Shown here: in pieces, positions 1 through 9,265 of the stretch
Numbering within the stretch: position 1 is the first letter of the stretch
How the letters are laid out: each line of letters starts with the position of its first letter
The notes under the pieces: model-generated
What the model was told of the DNA's origin: nothing
Database searches by the model: none
What the model saw: only the letters and a program-made list of their open reading frames with translations
NCBI GenBank assembly: GCA_965222695.1
Contig: OZ244967.1
Span: 3,286,001 to 3,350,000, forward strand
Direction: 5' to 3'
Length of the DNA: 64,000 nucleotides
From: UBA7957 sp965222695
Lineage (GTDB): Bacteria > Pseudomonadota > Gammaproteobacteria > Granulosicoccales > Granulosicoccaceae
Program-made: the position numbers and the translations under genes

Positions 1-318
1 TTCTACATGGTATTTGACGCAGTCAACCACCCGTTGCGCAAACCAGCCTTGAAGAATACAGGCACCTGTGCTTTCGTGAAAATTGTTTTCACCCTGTTCC
101 AGCGCATGCTCGGGAAACTCGCCGCTGTAGTGACCTATATCATGCAGCAAAGCGGCGCAAATCAATTCATCGTCCGCACCGTCACTTTCGGCGAGACTGG
201 CCGCTTGCAGCATATGCTCCAGCATGGTGACGGACTCGCCCAGATAGGAGTCCGAACCCCGACGAAGCAAAATTCTTTCAATCAAATCAAGTACGGTTTC
301 TGCGGCAGTATGTTCCAC
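1..318 (-). CDS. HD-domain protein, PhnZ-like (partial, runs off left edge)
   Basis: About 106 N-terminal residues are visible. The protein opens VEHTAAETVLDLIERILLRR, and then has the metal-binding HD motif in LLHDIGH followed by HESTGA, GWF and VKYHVE. This spacing is that of the HDIG proteins found with phosphonate-degradation operons; PhnZ, a member, is a mixed-valence di-iron oxygenase that cleaves 2-amino-1-hydroxyethylphosphonate. The substrate here is unknown and related HD enzymes act on other compounds. The start is GTG at 318, because an in-frame TGA lies two codons upstream. The C-terminus is outside the window. The family call is good; the exact reaction is not established. Confidence 0.7.
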   Translation of the reverse strand, partial: MEHTAAETVLDLIERILLRRGSDSYLGESVTMLEHMLQAASLAESDGADDELICAALLHDIGHYSGEFPEHALEQGENNFHESTGACILQGWFAQRVVDCVKYHVE

Positions 319-672
319 GGCTCACCCGGCTTGTTTCTTCAATACGGATAAAGTTGACAATAGCACGTCCTTATCGGCATAGCAGGTGCGCAACCAGACT
401 GCATGATACTCGCTCGTGTCCGATCTATCGACCCGCGTTAAGCAGGATTTGTCAGATGCTATTTGTATTTCCGGGGTATCTTTCATTTCAATGCAAATTG
501 AACGGCGTTGTTGCGGTGGTCAGCCGGCCTGGAATGGGTCAGACCGAGTTTACCATTTAGGATCATTCGGGCATAAAACGATTGACGTTGTTGAACTTTT
601 ATATTGCATCGATGTCTCGACTTATCATTATTCTCCATCCCGACTGGCTTGATCTTATCAGAAGGAAAATAC
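319..672. other. intergenic region, divergent promoters expected
   Basis: A gap of about 350 bases separates the HD-domain gene (leftward) from the rhodanese gene (rightward), so promoters for both should lie here. A TTGACA hexamer occurs near 354 but no convincing -10 box is spaced from it. Short open frames are present but lack ribosome sites or recognisable motifs. I see no structured RNA. Confidence 0.4.
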
Positions 673-1242
673 ATGAATATTTCAACTCATGGAAATCTGA
701 ACAAAGACTCTCGCTTAACCGGTTATTCTACTATTGTCCACGAACAGCTACCGGTGTTAAAACCGTGGCATCGCAGGATCGGCGTTTTTCCAGTACTCTT
801 GAAGATAATTCGCCGCGCATCGGTGCTTTTATATTTCCTCGCCTTTGCAGCGCATGCAGAAGTTTCCGGCGTCATCAGCGGCAAGCAACTACAGGCGGAG
901 GCGGAAACCCGCGTTAGCACTATCAGTACGGAAGAATTATCCAAAACGATAGAAAACAACCCCGATCTGGTACTGGTCGATATACGAACGCCGAGTGAAA
1001 TTAACACCATGGGCGGTGCTATCAAGGCCCCGCAAAATATCAATATTCCAAGAGGCTGGCTGGAGCATAGAATAACCGGATTTGCATTAAGCAAGGACAC
1101 TCCGATAGTGGTTTATTGCGGCGCGGGCATTCGAACCCCTTTGGCAGCAGATACTCTTCAGAAAATGGGATACAGCGATGTGAGGGATTATTCCGACGGC
1201 TTTATCGGCTGGAAGAAAGCAGGCCTGCCGGTTGCAAAATAA
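673..1242 (+). CDS. rhodanese-like sulfurtransferase, exported or membrane-anchored
   Basis: This 189-residue protein has a hydrophobic segment at about residues 50-62 (VLLYFLAFAAHAE) that looks like a signal peptide or anchor after a long hydrophilic lead. The rhodanese domain follows at about 80-186: LVLVDIRTPSE, then the active-site loop YCGAGIRT with the catalytic cysteine, and DGFIGWKKAGLP at the end. Rhodaneses of this kind move sulfane sulfur or sense thiols. I chose ATG 673 because GAAGGAAA lies just upstream; an earlier in-frame ATG at 604 has no such site. The long N-terminus before the hydrophobic stretch is unusual, and a true start closer to it is possible. Confidence 0.75.
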   Translation: MNISTHGNLNKDSRLTGYSTIVHEQLPVLKPWHRRIGVFPVLLKIIRRASVLLYFLAFAAHAEVSGVISGKQLQAEAETRVSTISTEELSKTIENNPDLVLVDIRTPSEINTMGGAIKAPQNINIPRGWLEHRITGFALSKDTPIVVYCGAGIRTPLAADTLQKMGYSDVRDYSDGFIGWKKAGLPVAK

Positions 1243-1298
1243 TCATTGATGTCACGTTTGGGTGTTACAGTACACTAAAATGTGAGAGGTAAACGTAG

Positions 1299-2540
1299 AT
1301 GGCAAGAGTAAAACTCGAGTTCCGTAACGGTGATGACCAACTTCTGGCAGGCTTGCTGGAAACGCCGCCGGATGGAATTTCTATCGTGCGATACGCTATC
1401 TTCGCCCACTGTTTTACCTGTGGAAAGGACATTACCGCCGCCTCTAGAATAAGCCGGTCCCTGGCCAGGCGAGGGATTGCCGTTTTGCGATTTGATTTTA
1501 CAGGCCTGGGTGGCAGCGACGGAGATTTTTCCAACACCAATTTTTCATCCAATGTTCAGGATCTTCTGGCAGCGGCCCGAAAACTGGAGCAAGAGTATAT
1601 GCCGCCCGCTTTACTGATCGGGCACAGTCTGGGGGGCGCCGCAGTGTTAAGTGCCGCGCATCAATTGCCGTCGGTTAAAGCGGTCGTCACCATCGGAGCC
1701 CCCGCAACCGCGCACCATGTTCAACACTTATTCCAAAGTCAGGTCAGCGAGCTGGAGAAGAGTGGTGAGGCGAAAGTTAAAATCGGGGTACGTGAGTTCA
1801 CCATCAAAAAACAACTGCTTGATGACCTCGATCACTATGCCGATGAAAATCACATCGGAAATCTCAACAGGGCACTGTTGGTATTGCACTCGCCGGCAGA
1901 CAGTGTAGTTTCGATCAACGAAGCTGCAAAAATTTATCAGGCAGCAAAACATCCCAAAAGTTTTATCTCCCTGGATCACGCAGATCATTTGCTCAGCAAG
2001 GCTGAAGATTCGGCTTATGTGGCGGACGCGATTGCAGCATGGTCAGGCCGCTATCTGGAAATTTCAAGCAAAGATGTTCAGTCCGCATATTACGACGCCC
2101 CTGATGTGGAGACGGGTCAGGTGCGCGTTACAGAACTTGATAAGAAATTTTTACGTGGCTTATTCAGCGCCGATCATCAATGGATGGCTGACGAACCCAA
2201 AAACTACGGCGGCAGTAATTTAGGCCCGAACCCATACGATTTGTTGTTGATGTCCCTGGGAGCCTGTACTTCCATGACCCTGCGCATGTATGCCAATCAC
2301 AAAAAGCTGAGTCTGGACGACATTGATATACAAATGGTACATGAACGAATCCATGCCGAGGACTGCGAGGAATGTGAAGGCAGAGATGGCAAGATTGAAC
2401 GCATAAGCCGTTTTATTCGACTGGACGGCGAACTATCCGAAACCGAGCGGAAACGGTTGCTGGAAATAGCCGATAGATGCCCCGTTCATCGAACTTTAGA
2501 GAACCAACCGGTTATTGTCACGCACCTTGAAAAATCCTGA
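1299..2540 (+). CDS. bifunctional alpha/beta hydrolase / OsmC-family protein
   Basis: This 413-residue fusion has two domains. Residues 1-250 form an alpha/beta hydrolase with nucleophile Ser110 in GHSLGGA, an acidic region in LHSPADSVV and a histidine in LDHADH. Residues 270-413 form an OsmC/Ohr-like domain with the expected cysteine pair in GACTSMT and RCPVHRTL, typical of thiol peroxidases acting on organic hydroperoxides. The fusion is known in proteobacteria, and the hydrolase half may supply or remove an acyl substrate. A SD-like sequence (GAGAGG) precedes the ATG. The gene follows the rhodanese by 56 bases, so a shared redox or sulfur role is plausible but inferred. Confidence 0.88.
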   Translation: MARVKLEFRNGDDQLLAGLLETPPDGISIVRYAIFAHCFTCGKDITAASRISRSLARRGIAVLRFDFTGLGGSDGDFSNTNFSSNVQDLLAAARKLEQEYMPPALLIGHSLGGAAVLSAAHQLPSVKAVVTIGAPATAHHVQHLFQSQVSELEKSGEAKVKIGVREFTIKKQLLDDLDHYADENHIGNLNRALLVLHSPADSVVSINEAAKIYQAAKHPKSFISLDHADHLLSKAEDSAYVADAIAAWSGRYLEISSKDVQSAYYDAPDVETGQVRVTELDKKFLRGLFSADHQWMADEPKNYGGSNLGPNPYDLLLMSLGACTSMTLRMYANHKKLSLDDIDIQMVHERIHAEDCEECEGRDGKIERISRFIRLDGELSETERKRLLEIADRCPVHRTLENQPVIVTHLEKS

Positions 2541-2675
2541 AATCCTCCGAATCTGTGCGCATTACTCAGAAGTATTGTGCAAAATATCGCAGAATCCGCG
2601 CAGTAGAACGTGTCTAATGAGTCTCTGGATCCGAATCGATCAAATGGCCCTTATCCAAGAGCCCGGAGGCACAAA

Positions 2676-3287
2676 ATGCGAAACACTCCCCGAATAAAAC
2701 CAAAAACCGCCACGCTCTCGGTACTATTGATCGGCGCCGTCTTGACCGGATGCGCATCAAATACCCCTAAAAATGTTCACGTTTTACCGAATAATATCGA
2801 ATACCCTTTCCAGGATCTTCGTCCCGGATACTCCTATCTTCAGGAAATCAGCGGCCCTGGCGTGACACGCGAAATAACCTGGGTCTTTGCCGGAAAAGAG
2901 CATGGTCTTTATCGTTGGAACCTGTTTTTAAAGGATAATGTCGATGGTGCCCCGTCGGAAGTACAGTGGCTGAATGAACGTGGAGCCTTAGTGAAGTATT
3001 TGAAGTCCGACAAACAAGTCAAATGGGAACCCCATAACTGCTTCCGAGTCATAGGTAGCTGTGAATTTACCTTTACCGATCCCTATGGTTATGAGAACAA
3101 CTATATTCGTGAAGGCAGTTTCGACGGTCGCAGTTGGACGTACCAACTTTATCGTATTGAACCCGAGAACCGTGACTTGATCACTAACGGCGAAGTGCGC
3201 TTTAGCAACAGTGGAATCGAAATTTTTCACGAATACTTTACCAAGAACAATGGACACCAGATATCCAAAGTTACCGAGTTTTTTTAG
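2676..3287 (+). CDS. putative outer-membrane lipoprotein of unknown function
   Basis: The 203-residue product starts with a basic N-terminus and a hydrophobic stretch ending in the lipobox LTGC (Cys26), so it should be a lipoprotein. The mature part has no motif that I recognise; it is rich in aromatic residues and contains two close cysteines in HNCFRVIGSCEF that could form a disulfide. The start is set at ATG 2676 by CGGAGG immediately upstream; an in-frame ATG at 2610 would put the signal sequence inside the protein. The 135-base gap from the preceding gene shows no clear terminator. Confidence 0.7.
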   Translation: MRNTPRIKPKTATLSVLLIGAVLTGCASNTPKNVHVLPNNIEYPFQDLRPGYSYLQEISGPGVTREITWVFAGKEHGLYRWNLFLKDNVDGAPSEVQWLNERGALVKYLKSDKQVKWEPHNCFRVIGSCEFTFTDPYGYENNYIREGSFDGRSWTYQLYRIEPENRDLITNGEVRFSNSGIEIFHEYFTKNNGHQISKVTEFF

Positions 3288-3478
3288 CGTATTACCCAGC
3301 CTTCGGTTATATACTCCCTCCTAATCTGATTTGTTACGCTTAACCGCGAATTCCAAAGCAGTTACTAAGGAGGGAAAACATTGGTCAGCCGACACTCACG
3401 GGACTGTGTTTTTGGATTAGAACCATTCATTACAACTGCGGTCATATAAACTGCAGTATTTTGCAGCCGGAGGTTATC

Positions 3479-3925
3479 ATGCAGCTCTTTTTTCGTAGGT
3501 TCTTACAGTCGCTAGTAGTCATTGCTGTTATAGCGAGTTTTCCCATCTCAGCGGTTACTGCAGATGAATCAAAGCAACACAAACTTGTGATTCAAGTCAG
3601 TACCGACGACGTACGGACTCAGAATATCGCAATGAACAATGCTGTGAATCTGCAAAAAGCCGTGGGTATGGATAATATCGATATTGAAATTGTTGCCTAC
3701 GGACCGGGGTTATCCATGCTATCGGGCAAAAGTCCCGCATCGGATAGAGTTCCGAGCCTTGCGATGCAGGATATCACCTTTTCCGCCTGCGGAAATACCA
3801 TGAAAAAAATGGAAGAAAAAAGCGGCAAGCCGGTGCAACTGGTTGAAGGCGTAAAAGTTGTTCAGGCGGGCGTTTTGAGAATAATGGAACTTCAGGAACA
3901 GGGGTATTCCTACGTCAGACCCTGA
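3479..3925 (+). CDS. DsrE-like periplasmic protein
   Basis: The protein has 148 residues with a signal peptide (residues 1-28, ending near AVTADE) and a DsrE/DsrF-type fold: KLVIQVSTDD, NNAVNLQKAV, DIEIVAYGPGL and SACGNTM carrying the single conserved cysteine at the position used in DsrE-like sulfur carriers. Periplasmic DsrE-like proteins are common and mostly uncharacterised. The ATG at 3479 has GGAGG seven bases upstream. Together with the rhodanese at 0.7-1.2 kb it hints at extracytoplasmic sulfur chemistry, though the two are not clearly in one operon. Confidence 0.8.
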   Translation: MQLFFRRFLQSLVVIAVIASFPISAVTADESKQHKLVIQVSTDDVRTQNIAMNNAVNLQKAVGMDNIDIEIVAYGPGLSMLSGKSPASDRVPSLAMQDITFSACGNTMKKMEEKSGKPVQLVEGVKVVQAGVLRIMELQEQGYSYVRP

Positions 3926-3934
3926 AACTTCAGC

Positions 3935-4690
3935 TCAACAGGAAACCGATAGTAGTTCGCCAGGCCGGAAAGCAAGTTCCAAAGTGTGAAACTCAAGACC
4001 AATCCGATACAGCCGGGATTCTATGCTTTGTGCCTGCGTCACTTTTGCTACGGCTTCGAAGTATCTGGATTGAATCAGCACGAACTTACCTGTGTCGATA
4101 GATTCGGATACCTCCACACCCAGTCCGCCGATGGAAAAATCCAGGACCTTGGCGGACAGAACCGTGTTATCGACAAAATCGGGAGTCAGTCTGACCGAAG
4201 TATCCAAACTTATCCGCTGAAGCTCTCTTAAGTCCGTCTTGGTCGAATAATCCGGTCGTCGCAGTTTTTTCAAAGGGGCATGACATGTGCGGCAACGATC
4301 GATTGATTTCCAATCCGGATCCGATTTCCTTTCAAGAAGATTTTGGGTTTTACAAAAATTACAAAAGGCACGTCCATCACTTTGCGGCTCGGGATGACAG
4401 ACACCAGGGTCTCCACCATCTTTATCGGCGGTGCGGCAGCGCCGTCCGGCGGGATCTTGTTTTCCATTTACCTGAATATCGGACAGTTTTTTATCATAAG
4501 ACCGACGCTTATCGGGATGAATCAGAGTCGCAAAAGCCTGATTGAGTAATCCGGCATGGTCTACGTCACCACCCAGATCCGGATGCATGCGCAATTTTTG
4601 CATAATGGCACGATAACTTGCCTTGATCACAGCCTCAGGGGCATCGGGCTGAACATGCAGCAATTGGTAATAAGTCCTTTTACGCGCCAT
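3935..4690 (-). CDS. J-domain / zinc-ribbon-like / PilZ fusion protein
   Basis: This 251-residue protein has three parts. Residues 1-68 are a J domain with the HPD motif (MHPDLGGD) and the ending YDKKLSD; J domains recruit DnaK. Residues about 105-140 hold two CxxC pairs (FCNFC and CRTCH) that could bind zinc. Residues about 150-251 resemble a PilZ domain, with DFSIGGLGVEV matching the DxSxxG half of the c-di-GMP site; the RxxxR half is unclear. The architecture suggests a chaperone adaptor that may respond to a nucleotide signal, but that is inference. It ends 9 bases from the convergent DsrE-like gene. Confidence 0.75.
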   Translation of the reverse strand: MARKRTYYQLLHVQPDAPEAVIKASYRAIMQKLRMHPDLGGDVDHAGLLNQAFATLIHPDKRRSYDKKLSDIQVNGKQDPAGRRCRTADKDGGDPGVCHPEPQSDGRAFCNFCKTQNLLERKSDPDWKSIDRCRTCHAPLKKLRRPDYSTKTDLRELQRISLDTSVRLTPDFVDNTVLSAKVLDFSIGGLGVEVSESIDTGKFVLIQSRYFEAVAKVTQAQSIESRLYRIGLEFHTLELAFRPGELLSVSC

Positions 4691-4879
4691 CTTGCAGATC
4701 TTCCGGTTTATTGTGGATCTCTACAGATTTAGCGGGCAAAAAAACATCATCTTGATAGAGAATTCCAATCCTTGAAACTGTCCGGACTCACGATGGATAC
4801 ACCGTTTACAGGCTTACGCCGTGTCAAACTTTACAATGAGCTTTCCCGCCTTCCACTCATGGGACCTGCTGATCGATCT

Positions 4880-5059
4880 TTATTGTTTGTCTTGAGAAGA
4901 GCACTCGAAGCTGTGTTTCTCACGAAGCATGATCATGGCAATGATCGCAAAAGTCAGCAGCACCGATACCACAAAAATCAGTGTCGGAGCCAGCTCTGTT
5001 ACCCGCCCCATCGTAGCATTATTGACACTGGTCAAAGCAATCAAGGTATCGGAATTCAT
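4880..5059 (-). CDS. small single-pass membrane protein (59 aa)
   Basis: This short leftward reading frame has a good ribosome site (GGAGAG six bases before ATG 5059). Its product has a polar N-terminus (MNSDTLIALTSVNNATMG), one strong transmembrane segment (PTLIFVVSVLLTFAIIAMIM, about residues 25-44) and a short charged tail with one cysteine. I do not recognise the family. It lies between the DUF808 gene and the J-domain gene, all leftward, with gaps of about 190-250 bases. The SD, the membrane segment and the clean stop support a real small gene. Confidence 0.55.
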   Translation of the reverse strand: MNSDTLIALTSVNNATMGRVTELAPTLIFVVSVLLTFAIIAMIMLREKHSFECSSQDKQ

Positions 5060-5307
5060 GCTGTTCTCTCCGTAGTTTGTCTTATTTCTCTCTGCACACA
5101 GGAAAACTCAGCCTGCGAAAACCGTACTGCGGCTCCACAATGGCATTAAGCGCGTGGAAATCGTGACGCCGATACAGCGCGGTTCTTTTAAAAGGTTTAA
5201 TACCCAGTGTAGTCGATTTTGGAAAACTTCCCGAAATTTCTTGGCAGTCCCGGATATCGGAGTGACCAAGATAACCAATAACCAGCCTGGAAAGGCGATG
5301 ACACGCC

Positions 5308-6255
5308 CTAATGCTTTTTCCCGAATATTTTCAGAATAAAGTTTACCGTGGGGACGAGAATGGCGCCGGCCATAATCCCAACAATGGCACCTAATATCGT
5401 GGGCATGATCAGTTCCGCAACGCTGCCCACTCCCGGCACAGTGGAAACCGAATGTGTAATATCATGGATGACTTTCTCCACTGCCGGAAACCCGTGTACC
5501 AGAATACCGCCACCTACCATAAACATGGCAGCAGTGCCGACTACCGACAGAGTTTTCATCAAAAACGGTGCCGCTCGCAGCAGCCATCGCCCTATCAATC
5601 GTTTAAGGTCTGTATGACCGCCGTGTCCTTTTAGTTCACTTAAATAAAGACCTGCATCATCCATCTTTACTATACCGGCGACCAGCCCGTAGACACCGAT
5701 TGTCATAAATAATGCAATTCCAGATACCACAAGGATACGCGTAAGCAGTTCCGACTCTGCAACTATTCCCAGAGCAATCACAATAATCTCTGCGGACAAA
5801 ATAAAATCTGTCCGGATTGCTCCGTTGATTTTTTGCTTTTCGAATTCAACCATATCCACGTTCGGATCGGCGACCGCCTGGGTCAGTTCCCGATGATGCG
5901 CCTCGACCTCAGATTCACTGTGAAGAAACTTATGCGCAACTTTCTCGAATCCTTCGTAGCACAGATATGCGCCTCCTAACATAAGCATCGGGACAATCAG
6001 CCAGGGTGCGATTGCGCTGATGATCAACGCCGCCGGGACTAAAATCAGTTTATTTCTGAACGAGCCTTTAAACACGGCCCAGACGACCGGAATTTCCCTT
6101 TCGGCCCGCACCCCTGAAACTTGTTCAGCGTTTAACGCGAGATCGTCTCCAAGCACGCCGGCAGTCTTTTTTGCGGCTATTTTTGTCATCACTGCCACGT
6201 CATCAAGTACCATGGCAATATCATCGAGTAAAGCTAACAGGCTGGAAGCGGCCAT
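5308..6255 (-). CDS. DUF808 (YedI-like) inner-membrane protein
   Basis: The 315-residue product begins MAASSLLALLDDIAMVLDDV and continues with KIAAKKTAGVLGDDLALNA, the signature of the DUF808/YedI family. Several transmembrane segments follow, including ILVPAALIISAIAPWLIVP, SAEIIVIALGIVAESE and IMPTILGAIVGIMAGAILV. Length is normal for the family. Function is unknown; members are polytopic inner-membrane proteins. Gene neighbours give no pathway. Confidence 0.88.
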   Translation of the reverse strand: MAASSLLALLDDIAMVLDDVAVMTKIAAKKTAGVLGDDLALNAEQVSGVRAEREIPVVWAVFKGSFRNKLILVPAALIISAIAPWLIVPMLMLGGAYLCYEGFEKVAHKFLHSESEVEAHHRELTQAVADPNVDMVEFEKQKINGAIRTDFILSAEIIVIALGIVAESELLTRILVVSGIALFMTIGVYGLVAGIVKMDDAGLYLSELKGHGGHTDLKRLIGRWLLRAAPFLMKTLSVVGTAAMFMVGGGILVHGFPAVEKVIHDITHSVSTVPGVGSVAELIMPTILGAIVGIMAGAILVPTVNFILKIFGKKH

Positions 6256-6445
6256 TGTCTCCCCGTCAGTTTGGTGAATACCTCTGTGTCCAGCGGATTA
6301 TAGCCAGTCGCCAGTGCAGTTGAAAGAGATGGGGAACCCTTGAGAAGACACAACCCAATAATGCAATTTATCTGTAAATTTTTTCGGCACTGTTCCTGTG
6401 CTATAAAGCAGAGTTTGATGAGCCGGTTAAACAAGGGTAACTCAT

Positions 6446-7468
6446 TTGTTCTACAAACTTTTTTTCAGCCTGTTTTTGCTCCTTCTGCTAACAGCATGCG
6501 GCAGAGCCGAACGAATTGACGGCACGGCGCAGATTCGGGGCCGCACCATGGGCACGAGTTACAGCGTAATTATCCCGGACTTGCCTTTAGATTTGGACCA
6601 GGTCACGCTGGAGGTCAGAATCGAGAGCCTGTTAAAGGAACTAAATCAAAAGTTATCAACTTACATCAGTGATTCGGATATATCCCGTTTTAACCAATCA
6701 CGCTCCACTGCATGGATTTCACTACCCAAGGAATTAGTATCCATTGTCGATAAGGCCAATGCGATCAGTCTGAAAACAGGGGGTGCATACGATGTCACCA
6801 TTGGCCCGGTTGTCAATTTATGGGGGTTTGGAAACCCGGAAAAAACGGCCAGTGACATACCTGATGGGGAGGAGTTGCAAAAGGCGCTGGCTTCGGTCGG
6901 TTTTGATCAATTGGAACTTCGCACATCCCCTCCGGCGATCAGAAAAAAAAATTCAATTTTAACCCTGGACCTATCCTCCATCGCCAAGGGGTTTGCCGTC
7001 GATAAAATAGGCGAGATGCTGGAACGCAGCGGAGTTAGAAACTATCTGGCTGAAATCGGCGGCGAGTTAAGGACTCGCGGTATGAGCACCCGGGGAGATG
7101 CCTGGAGAATCGGGATTGAACAGCCCGACGCATCCGAACCGTCTGTATTGCAAGCTATGCGCCTGGAAGATAGTCATATCGCCACCTCGGGTGATTACCG
7201 TAATTACTTTGAAATCGATGGCATTCGTTATTCTCACGCCATTGACGCTCGCACGGGCAAACCGGTCGATCATAAACTTTCTTCGGTAACCGTTTTACAT
7301 AATACAACTACTGAAGCAGACGGATGGGCAACAGCATTGATGCTGTTAGGGGAAAAACAGGGGTTTCAATCGGCCAGGGAAAATCGAATAGCCGCTTTTT
7401 TTGTGATCCGTTCCGAGGGCGGATATGTTATCAAATACACGGACTCTTTTGCGAAAATTCTAGAATAA
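6446..7468 (+). CDS. apbE: FAD:protein FMN transferase ApbE (lipoprotein)
   Basis: The 340-residue product has a lipoprotein signal (FFSLFLLLLLTACG, lipobox LTAC) and the ApbE domain: RGRTMGTSYSV, LSTYISDSDISRFNQS, YDVTIGPVVNLWGFG, LDLSSIAKGFAVDKI and SHAIDARTGKPVDHKLSSVTV. ApbE attaches FMN covalently to threonines of exported flavoproteins such as the Rnf/Nqr subunits. The only fitting start is TTG at 6446: an in-frame TAA lies 18 bases upstream and no ATG precedes the signal sequence. No flavinylated partner gene is visible nearby. Confidence 0.92.
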   Translation: MFYKLFFSLFLLLLLTACGRAERIDGTAQIRGRTMGTSYSVIIPDLPLDLDQVTLEVRIESLLKELNQKLSTYISDSDISRFNQSRSTAWISLPKELVSIVDKANAISLKTGGAYDVTIGPVVNLWGFGNPEKTASDIPDGEELQKALASVGFDQLELRTSPPAIRKKNSILTLDLSSIAKGFAVDKIGEMLERSGVRNYLAEIGGELRTRGMSTRGDAWRIGIEQPDASEPSVLQAMRLEDSHIATSGDYRNYFEIDGIRYSHAIDARTGKPVDHKLSSVTVLHNTTTEADGWATALMLLGEKQGFQSARENRIAAFFVIRSEGGYVIKYTDSFAKILE

Positions 7469-7492
7469 AAGCTACGTGAGCAGCGCGTTGAT

Positions 7493-9265
7493 TTACAGTC
7501 CGCGGCGCTTGCCACTCCAAATACAAGCCGCTCGATATAAGCCGAGGAACAGCAAAAACAACGACACCATAGCATTGATCGAACCGGTGGAGGACTTATC
7601 CTCACCCTGGGTGGCAGAACCGGACTGCGTACCTTGATTGCTATCACCCCCTGCATTATCCTTTTCGGCCTTCAACGGATCCGTCCCCTTTTCAATTTCT
7701 TCACCGTCATTAGTCCCGTCTCCGTCGGTATCGGGATTCAAAGGATCGGTACCGTGTTGACTGATTTCATCTCCGTCTTTAAGTGAATCGTCGTCGGTAT
7801 CGTCATTAAGGGGTTCAGTGTTGTGTTGCTGCACTTCTTCGCCGTCCGACAGGCTATCACCGTCGGTATCGGATTTGAACGGGTCTGTCTGATGCTGCTC
7901 GATCTCCTCGCCGTCGTTTAGCTGATCGTCATCCGTGTCATCGTCGAGCGGATCGGTTTCGTACTGCTGGATTTCTTCCCCGTCGGTAAGTTGATCCTGA
8001 TCGCTGTCGGACTCAAGCGGATCGGTTTGGTGATTGCTGACTTCCTTCCCATCGTCCAATCCATCTCCATCGGAATCCTTATTCAAGGGATCGGTCTTGT
8101 GAATCTGAACTTCATCCCCGTCTTTTAGATTATCGTCGTCGGTATCGGCCTTGGTTGGATCTGTGCCGTATATAGCGGTTTCGTCATCATCATCGAGATT
8201 ATCATTATCCTGATCCGGATCGCTATTCCCCGGCGGATCCAATGCCAGGCGCTCGACGCTTGTTAATTCGTCTCCGCCACCTCTGGTTTTGTTGCCGGAG
8301 GCCACGTATAAATAATCAGCGATTACAGCGGCCCCTTGCCCGTGCCGCGTCACATTCAAGGGCTGAAGCGATCGCCATTTACCGGAGGTCACATTGAGCG
8401 CCTCTACCGTGGATTCAGCGTCTTTCTTCGTCGTCTCGCCCCCAATGACGATCACTTCCTGGCCGTAGGAAGAAGCCGTGGTGCCGGCTCTTTCGGTAGG
8501 GATATCATCATAGCCGCTGATCCATTTCCCGGATTGAAAATCAAAAACGTCAACTGCGGGCTCTGTATGCTCTCTGACTTCGGGGTATTTTGACTGGCGG
8601 CCCGCTGCCGCCACCAGTTTTTTACCGACCATGGCTGCGCTGAAGTGATCCCGTGCATGTGGCGCGTCCGGCATGACCTTCCATTGATCGGTCGACGGAT
8701 CATATTCGTCGAACCATTTCACCGCACCGTCGCTGTGCCCCAGTGTATTGCCGCCGATAATGTAAATCTTGTTGTTATAGACCACTGCTGCGGCGGAACC
8801 CCTTAACCGATTTTGCGGAATCTCGGAACCGGTCGTCCAGGTTTTACTTTGCGGATCAAAAATCTGGATGTGAGAAATAATCGTTTCAACCGGATAACAA
8901 CAGGTGAAAGCACCGATTACATAGATCTTTCCACCCCACTCCACTGGCTGAAAGTGATGCATTTCCATCGGCGCATTTGCTAAAACCTTCCATGTATTGG
9001 CATCAGCGTCCAGCCGCTCGATCGGGCGATTTCCTCTGCCGCCCAGCAAATAAAAATGCTTGCCGATTGCCAGGCCTCCAGCCTCATGTCTTGCGGTAGG
9101 TTCGCTATTATCCGAAGAATTCCAGATCACCCAGGGTTCATCGGCATCGGCATTGGCCGCTGCGGATATACCGGGAAACAGCGTAAACAGTGTCAACAAA
9201 CTAACTCGCAGCAAAACGAGGGTACAGATTTTCTTGGCAGGATCAGTATGGCTGGTATCTGGCAT
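7493..9265 (-). CDS. secreted Kelch-repeat protein with calcium-binding (TSP3-like) repeats
   Basis: The 590-residue product has a signal peptide (ending near GISAAANA) and about 300 residues of Kelch-type beta-propeller repeats (LGGRGNRP, IYVIGAFT, IYIIGGNT, VVAAAGRQ, VIVIGGET, LYVASGNK). Then come eight tandem repeats of about 23 residues, each with a DxDxDxLxDGxE calcium loop and a TDP turn (for example DTDGDSLSDGEEV). The C-terminus is a GS-containing linker, a hydrophobic helix (VSLFLLFLGLY) and a basic end, like GlyGly-CTERM-type sorting tails. It should act at the cell surface or outside. ATG 9265 is chosen because it places the signal peptide correctly; an in-frame start at 9316 exists. 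Confidence 0.82.
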   Translation of the reverse strand: MPDTSHTDPAKKICTLVLLRVSLLTLFTLFPGISAAANADADEPWVIWNSSDNSEPTARHEAGGLAIGKHFYLLGGRGNRPIERLDADANTWKVLANAPMEMHHFQPVEWGGKIYVIGAFTCCYPVETIISHIQIFDPQSKTWTTGSEIPQNRLRGSAAAVVYNNKIYIIGGNTLGHSDGAVKWFDEYDPSTDQWKVMPDAPHARDHFSAAMVGKKLVAAAGRQSKYPEVREHTEPAVDVFDFQSGKWISGYDDIPTERAGTTASSYGQEVIVIGGETTKKDAESTVEALNVTSGKWRSLQPLNVTRHGQGAAVIADYLYVASGNKTRGGGDELTSVERLALDPPGNSDPDQDNDNLDDDDETAIYGTDPTKADTDDDNLKDGDEVQIHKTDPLNKDSDGDGLDDGKEVSNHQTDPLESDSDQDQLTDGEEIQQYETDPLDDDTDDDQLNDGEEIEQHQTDPFKSDTDGDSLSDGEEVQQHNTEPLNDDTDDDSLKDGDEISQHGTDPLNPDTDGDGTNDGEEIEKGTDPLKAEKDNAGGDSNQGTQSGSATQGEDKSSTGSINAMVSLFLLFLGLYRAACIWSGKRRGL

